From NCBI RefSeq assembly GCF_003664035.1, contig NZ_RCCK01000013.1:1-64000 (forward strand): DNA of 64,000 nt, written 5' to 3'. The stretch is from Pedobacter alluvionis. Its GTDB lineage: Bacteria; Bacteroidota; Bacteroidia; Sphingobacteriales; Sphingobacteriaceae. The position numbers were made by a program, and so were the translations under genes. The notes under the pieces are model-generated. The model was not told where the DNA came from and did no database searches. It saw nothing but the letters and a program-made list of their open reading frames with translations. Shown here one piece after another: positions 1 through 8,714 of the stretch; within the stretch, counting starts at the first letter, position 1; the number at the start of each line of letters is the position of its first letter.

Positions 1-1511
1 ACATTGTTTCCTTTAGGATCTTTACCAGTTGCTGTTGCAATGTTGTAAACAGCACCATTATCAATATCGGCCTGTGTTACAGTGTAAGAAGCAGTAAATG
101 TAGTTAAGTCGGCAGCACCAGGAAGTAATGTTACCGGTCCGCCAGTTACGGTTACTTTAGGGTCAGTAATAACGATGTCACTCACCGTTACGTTACCAGT
201 ATTTTCAACTTTGAAAGTATAGCTGATCTTGTCGCCAAGGTTTACTTTACCGTCGCCATTCGCATCAGCATAAGTTCCGGTTTTAGTTAATTTAATAACC
301 GGGGTTTGTGGAAGTGGCGTAATCGTGCAATCCGGACAGGCAGGATCAACAGGAGGCGTACCAGGACCTGAAGGGTTACCGCTTTCAGACTGATCGGTAA
401 CATTGTTTCCTTTAGGATCTTTACCAGTGGCTGTTGCAATGTTGTAAACAGCACCTTTATCAATATCGGCCTGTGTTACAGTGTAAGAAGCAGTAAATGT
501 AGTTAAGTCGGCAGCGCCAGGAAGTAAAGTTACCGGACCACCAGTTACGGTTACTTTAGGGTCAGTAATAACGATGTCACTCACCGTTACGTTACCAGTA
601 TTTTCAACTTTGAAAGTATAGCTGATCTTGTCGCCAAGGTTTACTTTACCATCGCCATTGGTATCTGCGTAAGTTCCGGTTTTGGTTAATTTAATAACCG
701 GGGTTTGTGGAAGCGGTGTAACCGTGCAATCCGGACAGGCAGGATCAACAGGAGGTGTACCAGGACCTGAAGTGTTACCACTTTCAGATTGATCGGTAAC
801 GTTGTTTCCTTTAGGATCTTTACCAGTCGCTGTTGCAATGTTGTAAACAGCGCCTTTATCAATATCCGCCTGTGTTACCGTGTAAGAAGCAGTGAAGCTC
901 GATAGGTCTGCTGCACCAGGAAGTAAAGTTACCGGTCCGCCAGTTACTGTTACTTTAGGGTCAGTAATAACGATGTCACTCACCGTTACGTTACCCGTGT
1001 TTTCAACTTTGAAAGTATAGCTGATCTTGTCGCCAAGGTTTACTTTACCGTCGCCATTCGCATCAGCATAAGTTCCGGTTTTAGTTAATTTAATAACCGG
1101 GGTTTGTGGAAGTGGTGTGATCGTGCAATCCGGACAGGCAGGATCAACAGGAGGTGTACCAGGACCTGAAGGGTTACCGCTTTCAGATTGATCGGTAACG
1201 TTGTTTCCTTTAGGATCTTTACCCGTTGCTGTTGCAATGTTGTACACCGCGCCTTTATCAATATCGGCCTGTGTTACCGTGTAAGAAGCAGTGAATGTAT
1301 TTAAGTCTGCTGCGCCAGGAAGTAAAGTTACCGGACCGCCAGTTACGGTTACTTTAGGGTCAGTAATAACGATATCACTTACCGTTACGTTTCCAGTGTT
1401 TTCAACTTTGAAAGTATAGCTGATCTTGTCGCCAAGGTTTACCTTGCCGTCGCCGTTGGTATCTGCGTAAGTTCCGGTTTTAGTTAATTTAATAACCGGG
1501 GTTTGTGTGAT
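1..1511 (-). repeat. 399-bp (133-aa) tandem repeat array within the adhesin gene
   Basis: The landmark AAGTTCCGG recurs at 272, 671, 1070 and 1469, exactly 399 bp apart. Another landmark, at 1, 400, 799 and 1198, has the same spacing. Three full units and one partial unit lie in the window, and the array continues leftwards. Each unit encodes a DUF11 domain with a dockerin/EF-hand-like loop (DxNGDGKVNLGD), and the linkers carry a CPDC cysteine pair. By eye adjacent units differ at only about two dozen bases. The variant before AAGTTCCGG alternates: units 1 and 3 encode ADANGDG, units 2 and 4 encode ADTNGDG. Confidence 0.95.
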
Positions 1512-4295
1512 GATCGTTTCAGTAGGCGTATCATTTAAAGCAGTAGATCCTGAAATATCACTTACAGGTGTATTGATTGGATCCTTAGCAGTAACAGTAG
1601 CCTGGTTTGTTACCTTACCAGCATCAACATTAGCCTGAGTAATCGTATATGCACCTGAGTAAGTCCATACTTCGCTAACACTAAGCAACTGATCGTTACC
1701 AGTATCGCCCGTAGGGCCAGTTAAGGTAACAAAAGGCAGACTTTCAGCTAAAGCGACCGTGTTCAATATTACATCCCCTTCGTTTTTGACTTTAAAGCTG
1801 TAATTAATCACATCACCAAGTTTGAAAGTGCCACCAGCACCATTACCCGTATTCGTTATCGATTTAACTAAAGATATTTTCGGATTGGTACCAATGGTGA
1901 TCGTTACCGTAATCGGGTCAGAATCTACCAGATCGCCTGTAGTAAGTTTGTAGGTGTATGTATCCGTACCGATATAACCATTTGTTGGCGTATAGGTAAT
2001 TGTTCCATCACCATTAACCACAACAGAACCGTGCGTTGGATTAGCCACTTTACTAACAGTGGTACCCGATGCACTGACACCATCATTGGATTTTACAACT
2101 GTTGTAACCGGCGTGTTCAATGCAGTTAAACTGGCATCATCAACACCAACCGGTTTAATGCGGACAGTAATTGTACCCTGATTACTTACAACACCTGCAT
2201 TGTCTTTTACCGTGTATTTAACCGGCGTTGCAATACCGATAAAGGCAGGCTCAGGATTAAAGGTAACTTGTCCAGTTGCCGGATCAACGGTATAAACACC
2301 CTGGTTGGCTACTGTAAGACTGGTACCATAGGTATTTGTTGTTGGGTTAAATAGTAAAACTGTTGTTTTATTGATTGTTGCGTTACCGTTTGGATCCGTA
2401 TCGTTTGCAAGAACTTCAATAATCAAGTCAGTGTCTATAGTAGTAGATACTCCATCATTTACAGCAAACGGAACCTGATCAACGGCAAAGTTTACCGCTG
2501 TTACATCCATGCTTAAACCAGGTATCACTACTGTAACCCGCATGTCAGGCACACCAGCTTCAAATCCCGTCTGACTGTTGTTAACTCCAAACGCATCACC
2601 TACAGCATTCCAGCCAGTAGGAATCGTTGGCGGGATATTAGCTATTGTATTGGTTCCGTTTACCGGCACATTAACAGTAGAAATAGCCACACTATACGTT
2701 CCCTTATTCAGGTTGGCAAATTGATAGCTGCCATCAGCGGCAACAGGCGTTTTAGCAATAATTTTACTCGTGTTATCTAATAAGTAAGCGTATAGTGGAG
2801 ATCCGCCGAGCGTGTTGATTCCTGTTCCCGAGATTTGATTATCACTCAGGCCGTTTCCGTCGTTAATCACATTTCCAGAAATTGACGGACCAATAATATC
2901 TTTCAGCTTGTAATCTTCTGTTTCACCATCGGCAGCGAACGACGTACTTCGCTCATCTACCGGCGTAGCAGGGTCATCGATTAGAGTACTTGTTGTTATT
3001 CTGATCCGGGCATAGAGCGGCCCGGTTTTGATGTCATTAATAAAAGACGCATTAGGATAAGTAAGCGTTACTGTATAATTGGAAGCATTGGCCGGAACAG
3101 TAACACTGATCATTTCATTTGGAGAAAAAATACCATCCCCATCAAAGTCGACCCATCCACGTACCACAGCAGGTACGTTTTTAGTATTAGTAACCGGAAA
3201 GCTAATGACATAATCCCCAGCCTGATTCACCTTAACATCGGCTAAGCCAGAAGGATCAATCGTGTTTTCATCATTATTTTGCGTATTGTTATCCGCATTA
3301 GCCAGGGGCCCATGAGCACCCAGACCATCCGCATCTACATTTGGCGAACCGATATACACCGTAGCCTCAGGCGTTAATGGTGTAGTAGGGTAATTAACAG
3401 TGGCATAGTCGCCATCACCAGGAAAATAATCGGTGATCAAAAATTTATCAATATAATGGCCAACTTTATCACCATACGAAATCGGGGCATCCCCAAGATC
3501 AAAAGGCAAGACAAAACCGATAGCCATTGCGGTAATACCAGAACCTTTCATCTCTACATCCAGCAGGTTGCTTGCATTATGGGCAAACATAACCGCCTGG
3601 ATACCAAAATTGCCGGGCGTAAGGTTAGCAGAAAGTTTAAATTTCTTACCTGCATTAGAAAGCAACATTCTATAGTGGTCATCATTAGCGTTACCATTGG
3701 TACGCTTGTTTAGCAGCTGCCATGCAATAGAAGAAGGAGATGTTCCCTGGATATATTCACCACCAGCATCAATAGATTCAGCATCGCCGATCACCATACC
3801 TGGGTAAGTAATGTTTGTCCAGACCCCATTCATCAAGATATCAACTTTTACGTCGATATCGAACTTGATTGTTGCGCCGGTTGTGGTGGCAAGACCCGAA
3901 TTTACCACACCCCTGGAATTGGGCTTAGTAAGTCCGTTTCCAGAATAGATCAAGTCGAGACCATCACCCGAATATTGACCAGGCGTATAGGCTACCATAT
4001 TTCCGCCAGCGTTAGTAGTGCGGTTAGAAATGATGGCCGTAATGCGGACTGTTGGGGAGAACATCCAGCGATACGTACCGTTTACCACATTGGTACTGGT
4101 AAAAGTAGCTGGCTTTTCAGTCAGGGTAGCATTATCCCAGGTAAGCCAGTATACAGCTTTGGTAAGATCGCCAGCTGTTCCGCCAATGGCATATTGCGCC
4201 CTGGCGTTGTTTACGAAAAAAGTTAGGGCAACGAGCAATCCAATTGCGTACCGAAATCGTAAGTTTCGTTTTAAATACAGTAAAATTTTTTCCAT
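1..4295 (-). CDS. Giant CshA-like secreted adhesin with DUF11 repeats (3' end outside window)
   Basis: The minus-strand frame opens at ATG 4295 and stays open to the window edge (1431 codons), so the C-terminus is missing. Residues 1-33 are a signal peptide ending in ARA before Q. Residues 35-265 resemble the non-repetitive CshA N-terminal region. About 289-463 is a GEVED-type domain (FDGDG, then DGETEDYKL). About 466-540 is a Cna-B/SdrD-like fold. About 606-710 is a CshA fibril repeat, about 712-801 a cadherin-like 'VxxNDG' domain, about 802-928 a DUF11 unit, and from about 929 on near-identical 133-residue DUF11 units. Family knowledge: such proteins are exported surface adhesins, and in Bacteroidetes usually end in a type IX secretion C-terminal domain, which would lie outside this window. 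A role in adhesion is inferred. Short plus-strand reading frames within this span are antisense shadows. Confidence 0.85.
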   Translation of the reverse strand, partial: MEKILLYLKRNLRFRYAIGLLVALTFFVNNARAQYAIGGTAGDLTKAVYWLTWDNATLTEKPATFTSTNVVNGTYRWMFSPTVRITAIISNRTTNAGGNMVAYTPGQYSGDGLDLIYSGNGLTKPNSRGVVNSGLATTTGATIKFDIDVKVDILMNGVWTNITYPGMVIGDAESIDAGGEYIQGTSPSSIAWQLLNKRTNGNANDDHYRMLLSNAGKKFKLSANLTPGNFGIQAVMFAHNASNLLDVEMKGSGITAMAIGFVLPFDLGDAPISYGDKVGHYIDKFLITDYFPGDGDYATVNYPTTPLTPEATVYIGSPNVDADGLGAHGPLANADNNTQNNDENTIDPSGLADVKVNQAGDYVISFPVTNTKNVPAVVRGWVDFDGDGIFSPNEMISVTVPANASNYTVTLTYPNASFINDIKTGPLYARIRITTSTLIDDPATPVDERSTSFAADGETEDYKLKDIIGPSISGNVINDGNGLSDNQISGTGINTLGGSPLYAYLLDNTSKIIAKTPVAADGSYQFANLNKGTYSVAISTVNVPVNGTNTIANIPPTIPTGWNAVGDAFGVNNSQTGFEAGVPDMRVTVVIPGLSMDVTAVNFAVDQVPFAVNDGVSTTIDTDLIIEVLANDTDPNGNATINKTTVLLFNPTTNTYGTSLTVANQGVYTVDPATGQVTFNPEPAFIGIATPVKYTVKDNAGVVSNQGTITVRIKPVGVDDASLTALNTPVTTVVKSNDGVSASGTTVSKVANPTHGSVVVNGDGTITYTPTNGYIGTDTYTYKLTTGDLVDSDPITVTITIGTNPKISLVKSITNTGNGAGGTFKLGDVINYSFKVKNEGDVILNTVALAESLPFVTLTGPTGDTGNDQLLSVSEVWTYSGAYTITQANVDAGKVTNQATVTAKDPINTPVSDISGSTALNDTPTETIITQTPVIKLTKTGTYADTNGDGKVNLGDKISYTFKVENTGNVTVSDIVITDPKVTVTGGPVTLLPGAADLNTFTASYTVTQADIDKGAVYNIATATGKDPKGNNVTDQSESGNPSGPGTPPVDPACPDCTITPLPQTPVIKLTKTGTYADANGDGKVNLGDKISYTFKVENTGNVTVSDIVITDPKVTVTGGPVTLLPGAADLSSFTASYTVTQADIDKGAVYNIATATGKDPKGNNVTDQSESGNTSGPGTPPVDPACPDCTVTPLPQTPVIKLTKTGTYADTNGDGKVNLGDKISYTFKVENTGNVTVSDIVITDPKVTVTGGPVTLLPGAADLTTFTASYTVTQADIDKGAVYNIATATGKDPKGNNVTDQSESGNPSGPGTPPVDPACPDCTITPLPQTPVIKLTKTGTYADANGDGKVNLGDKISYTFKVENTGNVTVSDIVITDPKVTVTGGPVTLLPGAADLTTFTASYTVTQADIDNGAVYNIATATGKDPKGNN

Positions 4296-4413
4296 GCGAT
4301 AAGTTTATCTTCCCCTTACACATAGGGGAGCGTTAAGTGGGCGCAAAGATGACTTATGCAAGCATTAGTAACGGATCATCCGTATGGGCAGGCGTACTTC
4401 CCAGATGGATGAT

Positions 4414-5535
4414 CTATGTTGATGTGACCTCTTGCAGGTACTCTGAAGGCGTGAGGCTGACTAGCAATTTGAAGTTTCTATTAAACGAAATCTTTGAATT
4501 AAAGCCACTTGCGAAAGCAAGTTGCTCTATAGTTAGCTTGCTCCCGGATTTATTATCGAGCATATGGCAAGCATATGCTATGCGGTGCTTGTTAACGAAG
4601 CTGGTAAAATTGGTCTGCAGCTGCAAATTGAGTGTTTGCGTAAGGTGGTGGGCTGGAATTTTAAGTTGGAGTGCAAGATTTTCCAGGGAAAGAGACGGAT
4701 CAAGATAAGGTTTTTGCGCATCCATCAGATCATTAAGTCTGGAAGTATATTCCTGCAGCTGGAGATCCGATAATTTCGACTTAGCATATAAAGGGGTTGC
4801 ATCTTTATCAAGAGCTTCCTCTAAAGGCCGCTCGCCATCAGCACGGTGGACCTTAAGGAACATATTTTTCAGATAACCAAGAATCAGGACTGTGATAATC
4901 AGCATGAATGTATAAATAGTTGTTCGAAACACATAGCTGCTTTGTGCGGCAGTACCATGTTTAGCTATGGAGATGCTTACAGCAATAAAGAACATACTGA
5001 CAAACAGCATCATAATTCCGCCCACTAATACGATATTACGTTTCCGCTTCATCTGCAGGATTGCATTGCTTCCGTTACTAAAGATGCCCGTAAAGGTGTA
5101 GCCTAAAAGAGAGCATACCGAGCACAATGCACTTATTCGCATCACTGGCTTGAAAATATGGGGATCCTTATACCAACCGTAGATTGCCGAATGGATAAAG
5201 ATAACGAAGAAGATTGCGAATGGGATTAAATGAATCAATACCCTACCCGTAGAAATCGTCTTTCCTTTCATTGCCCGAAGCGCAAAGTAAAGAAAAGGAC
5301 CGTAGACAAATATGAAAGGCATCATCCTATCCAACCACCGCTCGTGTATGTAGAAATTCTCCAGATAAAAGACATAAAATGCATGGAAAAACACAAATAT
5401 GGAAAATGCGTTGATGACTTTTCCAAACAAATCTTTTTTGTTGTATTCAAATCCGATATAGATGTTTATCGCACTAACAGTTCCTGTCAACAATAGAAGG
5501 TAGGGAATCAGTGGGAATATTGCCGGTTCATTCAT
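4414..5535 (-). CDS. Membrane-anchored AraC-family regulator (downstream paralogue)
   Basis: The 373-residue protein has about seven hydrophobic segments in residues 1-225, starting with IPYLLLLTGTVSAINIYIGF. A cytoplasmic linker and an AraC-type double helix-turn-helix follow at about 270-370 (SLENLALQLKIPAHHL; then LTIEQLAFASGFNSKISFNRNFK and TPSEYL). Known family: Bacteroidetes AraC proteins with multi-pass N-terminal sensor regions; the signal is generally unknown. It lies 5 bp after the paralogue at 5541-6545, so the two are almost certainly co-transcribed. It ends about 120 bp before the adhesin start and in the same direction, so it may control the adhesin, but this rests only on position. 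Confidence 0.85.
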   Translation of the reverse strand: MNEPAIFPLIPYLLLLTGTVSAINIYIGFEYNKKDLFGKVINAFSIFVFFHAFYVFYLENFYIHERWLDRMMPFIFVYGPFLYFALRAMKGKTISTGRVLIHLIPFAIFFVIFIHSAIYGWYKDPHIFKPVMRISALCSVCSLLGYTFTGIFSNGSNAILQMKRKRNIVLVGGIMMLFVSMFFIAVSISIAKHGTAAQSSYVFRTTIYTFMLIITVLILGYLKNMFLKVHRADGERPLEEALDKDATPLYAKSKLSDLQLQEYTSRLNDLMDAQKPYLDPSLSLENLALQLKIPAHHLTQTLNLQLQTNFTSFVNKHRIAYACHMLDNKSGSKLTIEQLAFASGFNSKISFNRNFKLLVSLTPSEYLQEVTST

Positions 5536-5540
5536 AGGTG

Positions 5541-6545
5541 CTAAGGGGTACGCTGAGGATCTAAGTAAGTTCGCTGGTATTCTTGTGGTGTTAAATTAGT
5601 GATTTGCTTAAAATATTTATTGAAAGACGTTTTTGAGTTGAAACCGCATTCATAAGCTAAAGATTCAATGGTAAGCATGCCGTTGCTGGATTTCATTTGT
5701 TCAATAGCATAGCTGATTCTATACTGAGCTACGAACTTATAAAATGTGAGCTTCATCTGCACCGTAAATATTTGAGAGAGCAGGTGTTTTGGGATGTCTA
5801 ATGTTTTAGAAAGAAGCTCCAATGACAGGTCGGATTTGAGATAAATATTTGTGTTGTCAAAACAGTCGGTGATCATTTTTCTGTAGCGCTCTGCCATCTC
5901 AGTACTCAACTGCGAATTAGCATACATAGGTGTTACGACGTCTTCCAGCTTCGCTGGAAGCGCTTTTGGCGCATTTGCCAGGTATCGAAAAACCAGGAAA
6001 CTCATGCTCAACAACAGAAAATAACTAAAGAAACGGTAGTCAATCTGCATATCAATTTTAAATACGTTCCAGCATAAATACATCAGGATCATTAGTGTGG
6101 CAATGATGATATATATGGCAGCGCACATCACCAGCAGGTCGGCAGCAAGTGTATTTATTGCCGAGTACAGTCTATTGATTGTCAGGCAGCTGTATGTTAT
6201 TAGTGATATAGAGATCACCAAATAGGAATTTTGGTAAAGCGAAAATGAGCTACTGGCCCATGTATAATGAAAGATTTTGGTAAACCATACATACGCATAG
6301 AGAACTGTGGTAAGCGCTGCCGGTATTAAATGCAAGCCATCTTTACTGGTCGTTCGAGCCCCAGAGAGAGATCGTAAAGCAAGATGGAGCAGTGGTCCAA
6401 ACAACATCCATACGGGATTCCATAGACGCTCATTACACTTTATTTCATTTGCGATCCATTGCAATTTGTAAAAGACAACATAAATTCCCAGGCAAGCTGA
6501 GAGCAAAATTAATTTGTTGAAGGTACCGGCTAGCTTTAAGAGCAT
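5541..6545 (-). CDS. Membrane-anchored AraC-family regulator (upstream paralogue)
   Basis: The 334-residue protein has the same architecture as its neighbour: hydrophobic segments across residues 1-195, a conserved linker (VVTPMYANSQLS compared with ATPLYAKSKLS next door), then an AraC helix-turn-helix at about 235-325 (LSLELLSKTLDIPKHLLSQIF; LAYECGFNSKTSFNKYFK; LTPQEYQ). It is first in a two-gene unit, with a 5-bp gap to the next gene. The shared linker and DNA-binding end suggest tandem duplication, while the membrane parts have diverged, which would fit sensing of different ligands or dimerisation. Target and ligand are not visible from sequence. Confidence 0.85.
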   Translation of the reverse strand: MLLKLAGTFNKLILLSACLGIYVVFYKLQWIANEIKCNERLWNPVWMLFGPLLHLALRSLSGARTTSKDGLHLIPAALTTVLYAYVWFTKIFHYTWASSSFSLYQNSYLVISISLITYSCLTINRLYSAINTLAADLLVMCAAIYIIIATLMILMYLCWNVFKIDMQIDYRFFSYFLLLSMSFLVFRYLANAPKALPAKLEDVVTPMYANSQLSTEMAERYRKMITDCFDNTNIYLKSDLSLELLSKTLDIPKHLLSQIFTVQMKLTFYKFVAQYRISYAIEQMKSSNGMLTIESLAYECGFNSKTSFNKYFKQITNLTPQEYQRTYLDPQRTP

Positions 6546-6667
6546 TTTTTATTAAGCATCAAGGATATTCGTATGGCCAACAAAGTTACCCTTTTCTAAA
6601 TATTTTTAGTGATTTCGATTGTTCAGTTTGTTATGGGGATCAAGCGGGATTCTTGGGGGCATTAAAC

Positions 6668-6702
6668 AAAAAAGCCTCAACTTTTGCAAGTTAAGGCTTT
6701 TG
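6668..6702 (-). terminator. Rho-independent terminator after tRNA-Asp
   Basis: On the minus strand AAAGCCTTAACTT and AAGTTGAGGCTTT form a 13-bp stem (one G-T pair) with a GCAA loop, followed by a T run. It starts just past the tRNA 3' end and so terminates the tRNA transcript. Confidence 0.85.
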
Positions 6703-6705
6703 TTG

Positions 6706-6779
6706 CGGAATGGACGGGACTCGAACCCGCGACCTCCTGCGTGACAGGCAGGCATTCTAACCAGCTGAACTACCACTCC
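6706..6779 (-). tRNA. tRNA-Asp (anticodon GTC)
   Basis: A 74-nt cloverleaf reads from GGAGTGG at 6779. The acceptor arm GGAGTGG pairs with CCATTCC (one G-T), the anticodon stem CCTGC/GCAGG encloses loop CTGTCAC with anticodon GTC, and the T arm contains GGTTCGAGTCC. The discriminator base is G at 6706. The following bases are CAACA, so CCA is not encoded and must be added after transcription. A strong promoter lies upstream and a terminator downstream, so this is a single-gene transcription unit. Confidence 0.97.
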
Positions 6780-6824
6780 TTTTGTTCCCTTTAAAGTTCG
6801 AACCTCTTGTCTCTTTCGAGGTTG

Positions 6825-6855
6825 CAAATATAGAGACTATATCTTAATTCGCAAA
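6825..6855 (-). promoter_or_regulatory. Promoter of tRNA-Asp (-33 TTTG, -7 TATATTTG)
   Basis: The minus strand has TTTG (6855-6852), a 19-nt spacer and TATATTTG (6832-6825), which matches the Bacteroidetes primary sigma factor consensus. Transcription would start near 6818, about 40 nt before the mature tRNA. Confidence 0.8.
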
Positions 6856-6881
6856 CTTTTTTTTCAAAAATATTTAACTCC

Positions 6882-7955
6882 TTAACCTACAGCGCCTTCC
6901 TGCATCTTCTCTGCATTTTCTGCGAACTGGAGTGCGTCAATAATCTCCTGGATATCCCCATCCATAATACTTGGCAGGTTATACATCGTTAATCCGATAC
7001 GGTGTTCGGTAACACGCCCTTGTGGATAGTTATAAGTCCTGATCTTAGCCGAACGATCTCCGGTTGACACCATTGTTTTACGTTTAGCAGCAATATCACC
7101 ATTCTTTTTCTGCAATTCGATATCGTAGAGTTTACTACGCAACATCTCCATCGCAATTACACGGTTACCCAATTGCGAACGTTCTTGTTGACATACCACC
7201 ACAATACCCGACGGTTTATGTGTTAACTGCACTTTGGTTTCTACCTTATTTACGTTCTGTCCACCAGCACCGCCTGAGCGCGAAGTTTGCAACTCAATAT
7301 CTGCAGGGTTAATATACAGATCAATTTCTTCTGCTTCTGGTAAAACTGCTACTGATGCCGCTGAGGTATGCACACGGCCCTGCGTTTCAGTATCTGGCAC
7401 GCGTTGTACGCGGTGTACGCCACTTTCGTACTTTAACTGACCATAAACATCATCGCCATTTACTTTCAGAATTACCTCTTTATAACCGCCCGCAGTGCCT
7501 TCGGTTACATCAACAGTCTCCACTTTCCAACCCTTAGTTTCGAAATAACGGGTATACATGCGGTATAAATCGCCCGCAAACAAAGCCGCTTCATCGCCAC
7601 CGGTACCACCGCGAATTTCAAAAACTGCATTTTTAGCATCTTCAGGGTCTTTAGGAATCAACATCAAGCGGATATTGCTTTCCATTTCTTCCTGCTGTTT
7701 TAACAAAAGATCGAGCTCTTCTTTTGCCATTTCGCGCATTTCAGCATCTTTCTCTGTAGCTAAAATTTCTTTGTTGGCATCAATATTACTCATTACATTT
7801 TTGTAGATTTTATATTCATCTACAATCTTGCCTAAATCTTTATATTCTTTATTTAAAGCCGCAAAACGTTTCATATCCTGAATTACATCCGGATTACTAA
7901 GCGATTCCTCCACATCTTCCCAACGCAGCTTTATAGCTTCTAATTTATCTAACAT
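6882..7955 (-). CDS. prfA: Peptide chain release factor 1
   Basis: The 357-residue class I release factor recognises UAA/UAG and triggers peptidyl-tRNA hydrolysis on the ribosome. The catalytic GGQ is at 231-233, followed by NVNKVET. The codon-recognition tripeptide is PDT at 187-189 (PxT marks RF1; RF2 has SPF). N-terminal coiled coil and switch regions are present and the length is normal for the family. The start ATG is at 7955. A small perfect hairpin (7973-8009) sits 18 bp upstream of the start, inside or next to the probable leader. Downstream is the tRNA-Asp promoter, so the genes are transcribed separately. Confidence 0.97.
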   Translation of the reverse strand: MLDKLEAIKLRWEDVEESLSNPDVIQDMKRFAALNKEYKDLGKIVDEYKIYKNVMSNIDANKEILATEKDAEMREMAKEELDLLLKQQEEMESNIRLMLIPKDPEDAKNAVFEIRGGTGGDEAALFAGDLYRMYTRYFETKGWKVETVDVTEGTAGGYKEVILKVNGDDVYGQLKYESGVHRVQRVPDTETQGRVHTSAASVAVLPEAEEIDLYINPADIELQTSRSGGAGGQNVNKVETKVQLTHKPSGIVVVCQQERSQLGNRVIAMEMLRSKLYDIELQKKNGDIAAKRKTMVSTGDRSAKIRTYNYPQGRVTEHRIGLTMYNLPSIMDGDIQEIIDALQFAENAEKMQEGAVG

Positions 7956-7972
7956 ATTTATTCTTGTTGAAA

Positions 7973-8009
7973 TTTCCTGATTAGTAGCACCAGGCTAAAA
8001 ATCAGGAAA
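7973..8009. repeat. Conserved-loop hairpin, copy 1 (upstream of prfA)
   Basis: TTTCCTGATT (7973-7982) and AATCAGGAAA (8000-8009) form a perfect 10-bp stem. The 17-nt loop contains TAGCACCAGGCTA. Two other hairpins in the window (54908-54952, 60851-60896) share the ACCAG(G/C)CT loop core but have unrelated stems. Confidence 0.7.
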
Positions 8010-8124
8010 TGCAAAAATAAGGAAAAAAGCTGAATTTGTTTGTTTAGGATTAGAGGTTAATTGGTTAACCGTTTGAATTGCTCAGTCGCTTAGACATAAT
8101 TGAAATCGCTTAAGTTCAATTTGA
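8010..8124. other. Spacer with no recognised feature
   Basis: This AT-rich stretch lies between the prfA leader hairpin and the first 0.26-kb repeat. No coding frame, promoter or hairpin of note was found. Confidence 0.5.
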
Positions 8125-8386
8125 AAATGAGCAGTTCCTCTCTTATGGCAGCCAGTAGCCCCGCTATCACTTCAAGTCCTCGCTGCGCTGTGGGCTTTCC
8201 GTTTTATCGGGTTTAAGAACAGAGGGCGGTGCAGCAGCTAAGCGCAATGCGACCCTTAATAGTAGCATGCACCTGCGTAACTAAACGGGATTACAGTGGC
8301 AGCTCCCGATTTTCCTTCAAAATCGGGACTATAATGAAAAGCCAGACGAACATTAAAAAAAGCTACAGGTTTTGCTTTCCGAAAAA
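8125..8386. repeat. Intergenic repeat, copy A (about 0.26 kb)
   Basis: This non-coding unit begins AAATGAGCAGTTCCTCTC and ends CAGGTTTTGCTTTCCGAAAA. It recurs 325 bp further on at 8450-8704 with small insertions and deletions. It contains a short inverted pair, CCCGATTTT...AAAATCGGG (about 8308-8328), and the string GCGACCCTTAATAGTAGCATG, which is shared with copy B. No conserved reading frame runs through both copies, so it looks like a dispersed non-coding repeat and not a decayed gene. Confidence 0.8.
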
Positions 8387-8449
8387 TAGACATTAATATA
8401 GTTGGAAAAATAGTTTTATGCCAGAGAAAGCACTATTTAGAGGTTTTGG

Positions 8450-8704
8450 AAATGAGCAGTTCCTCTCCTATGGCAGCCAGTAGCCCCGCTATCACTTCAA
8501 GTCCTCGCCAAACGCTGCGGGATTTCCGTTTTATCGGGTTTAGGAACAGAGTGAGGTGCATTTAGGCGCATGCGACCCTTAATAGTAGCATGAACCTGCG
8601 TAAATAAACGGGATTGTAGTGGCAGCTCCCGATTCTTCATCGGGACTAAAACGAAAAGCCCGACGAACATTAAATTAAGCTTCAGGTTTTGCTTTCCGAA
8701 AAAA
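8450..8704. repeat. Intergenic repeat, copy B (about 0.26 kb)
   Basis: This is the second copy of the unit at 8125-8386, in the same orientation, and it ends 10 bp past the lpxH stop codon. The inverted pair CCCGAT...ATCGGG is kept although the bases between differ (TCTTC), as expected for a conserved hairpin. The two copies are separated by about 63 bp of unrelated sequence. Confidence 0.8.
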
Positions 8705-8714
8705 ATGAACCTAA

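Noticed and set aside
1-1511. Repeats considered as a CRISPR array
   Set aside because: The 399-bp units encode an in-frame protein domain and there are no short repeats with unique spacers.
3456-4302. Several plus-strand reading frames of 80-94 codons
   Set aside because: All are antisense to the continuous adhesin frame and have no protein family character.
4300-4413. Adhesin promoter at CATCTTTG (minus strand, near 4345)
   Set aside because: It has a mismatch in the -7 box and no TTTG at a suitable distance; too weak to list.
6606-6827. Minus-strand 73-codon reading frame
   Set aside because: It runs through the complete tRNA-Asp gene, its terminator and promoter, so it is not a gene.
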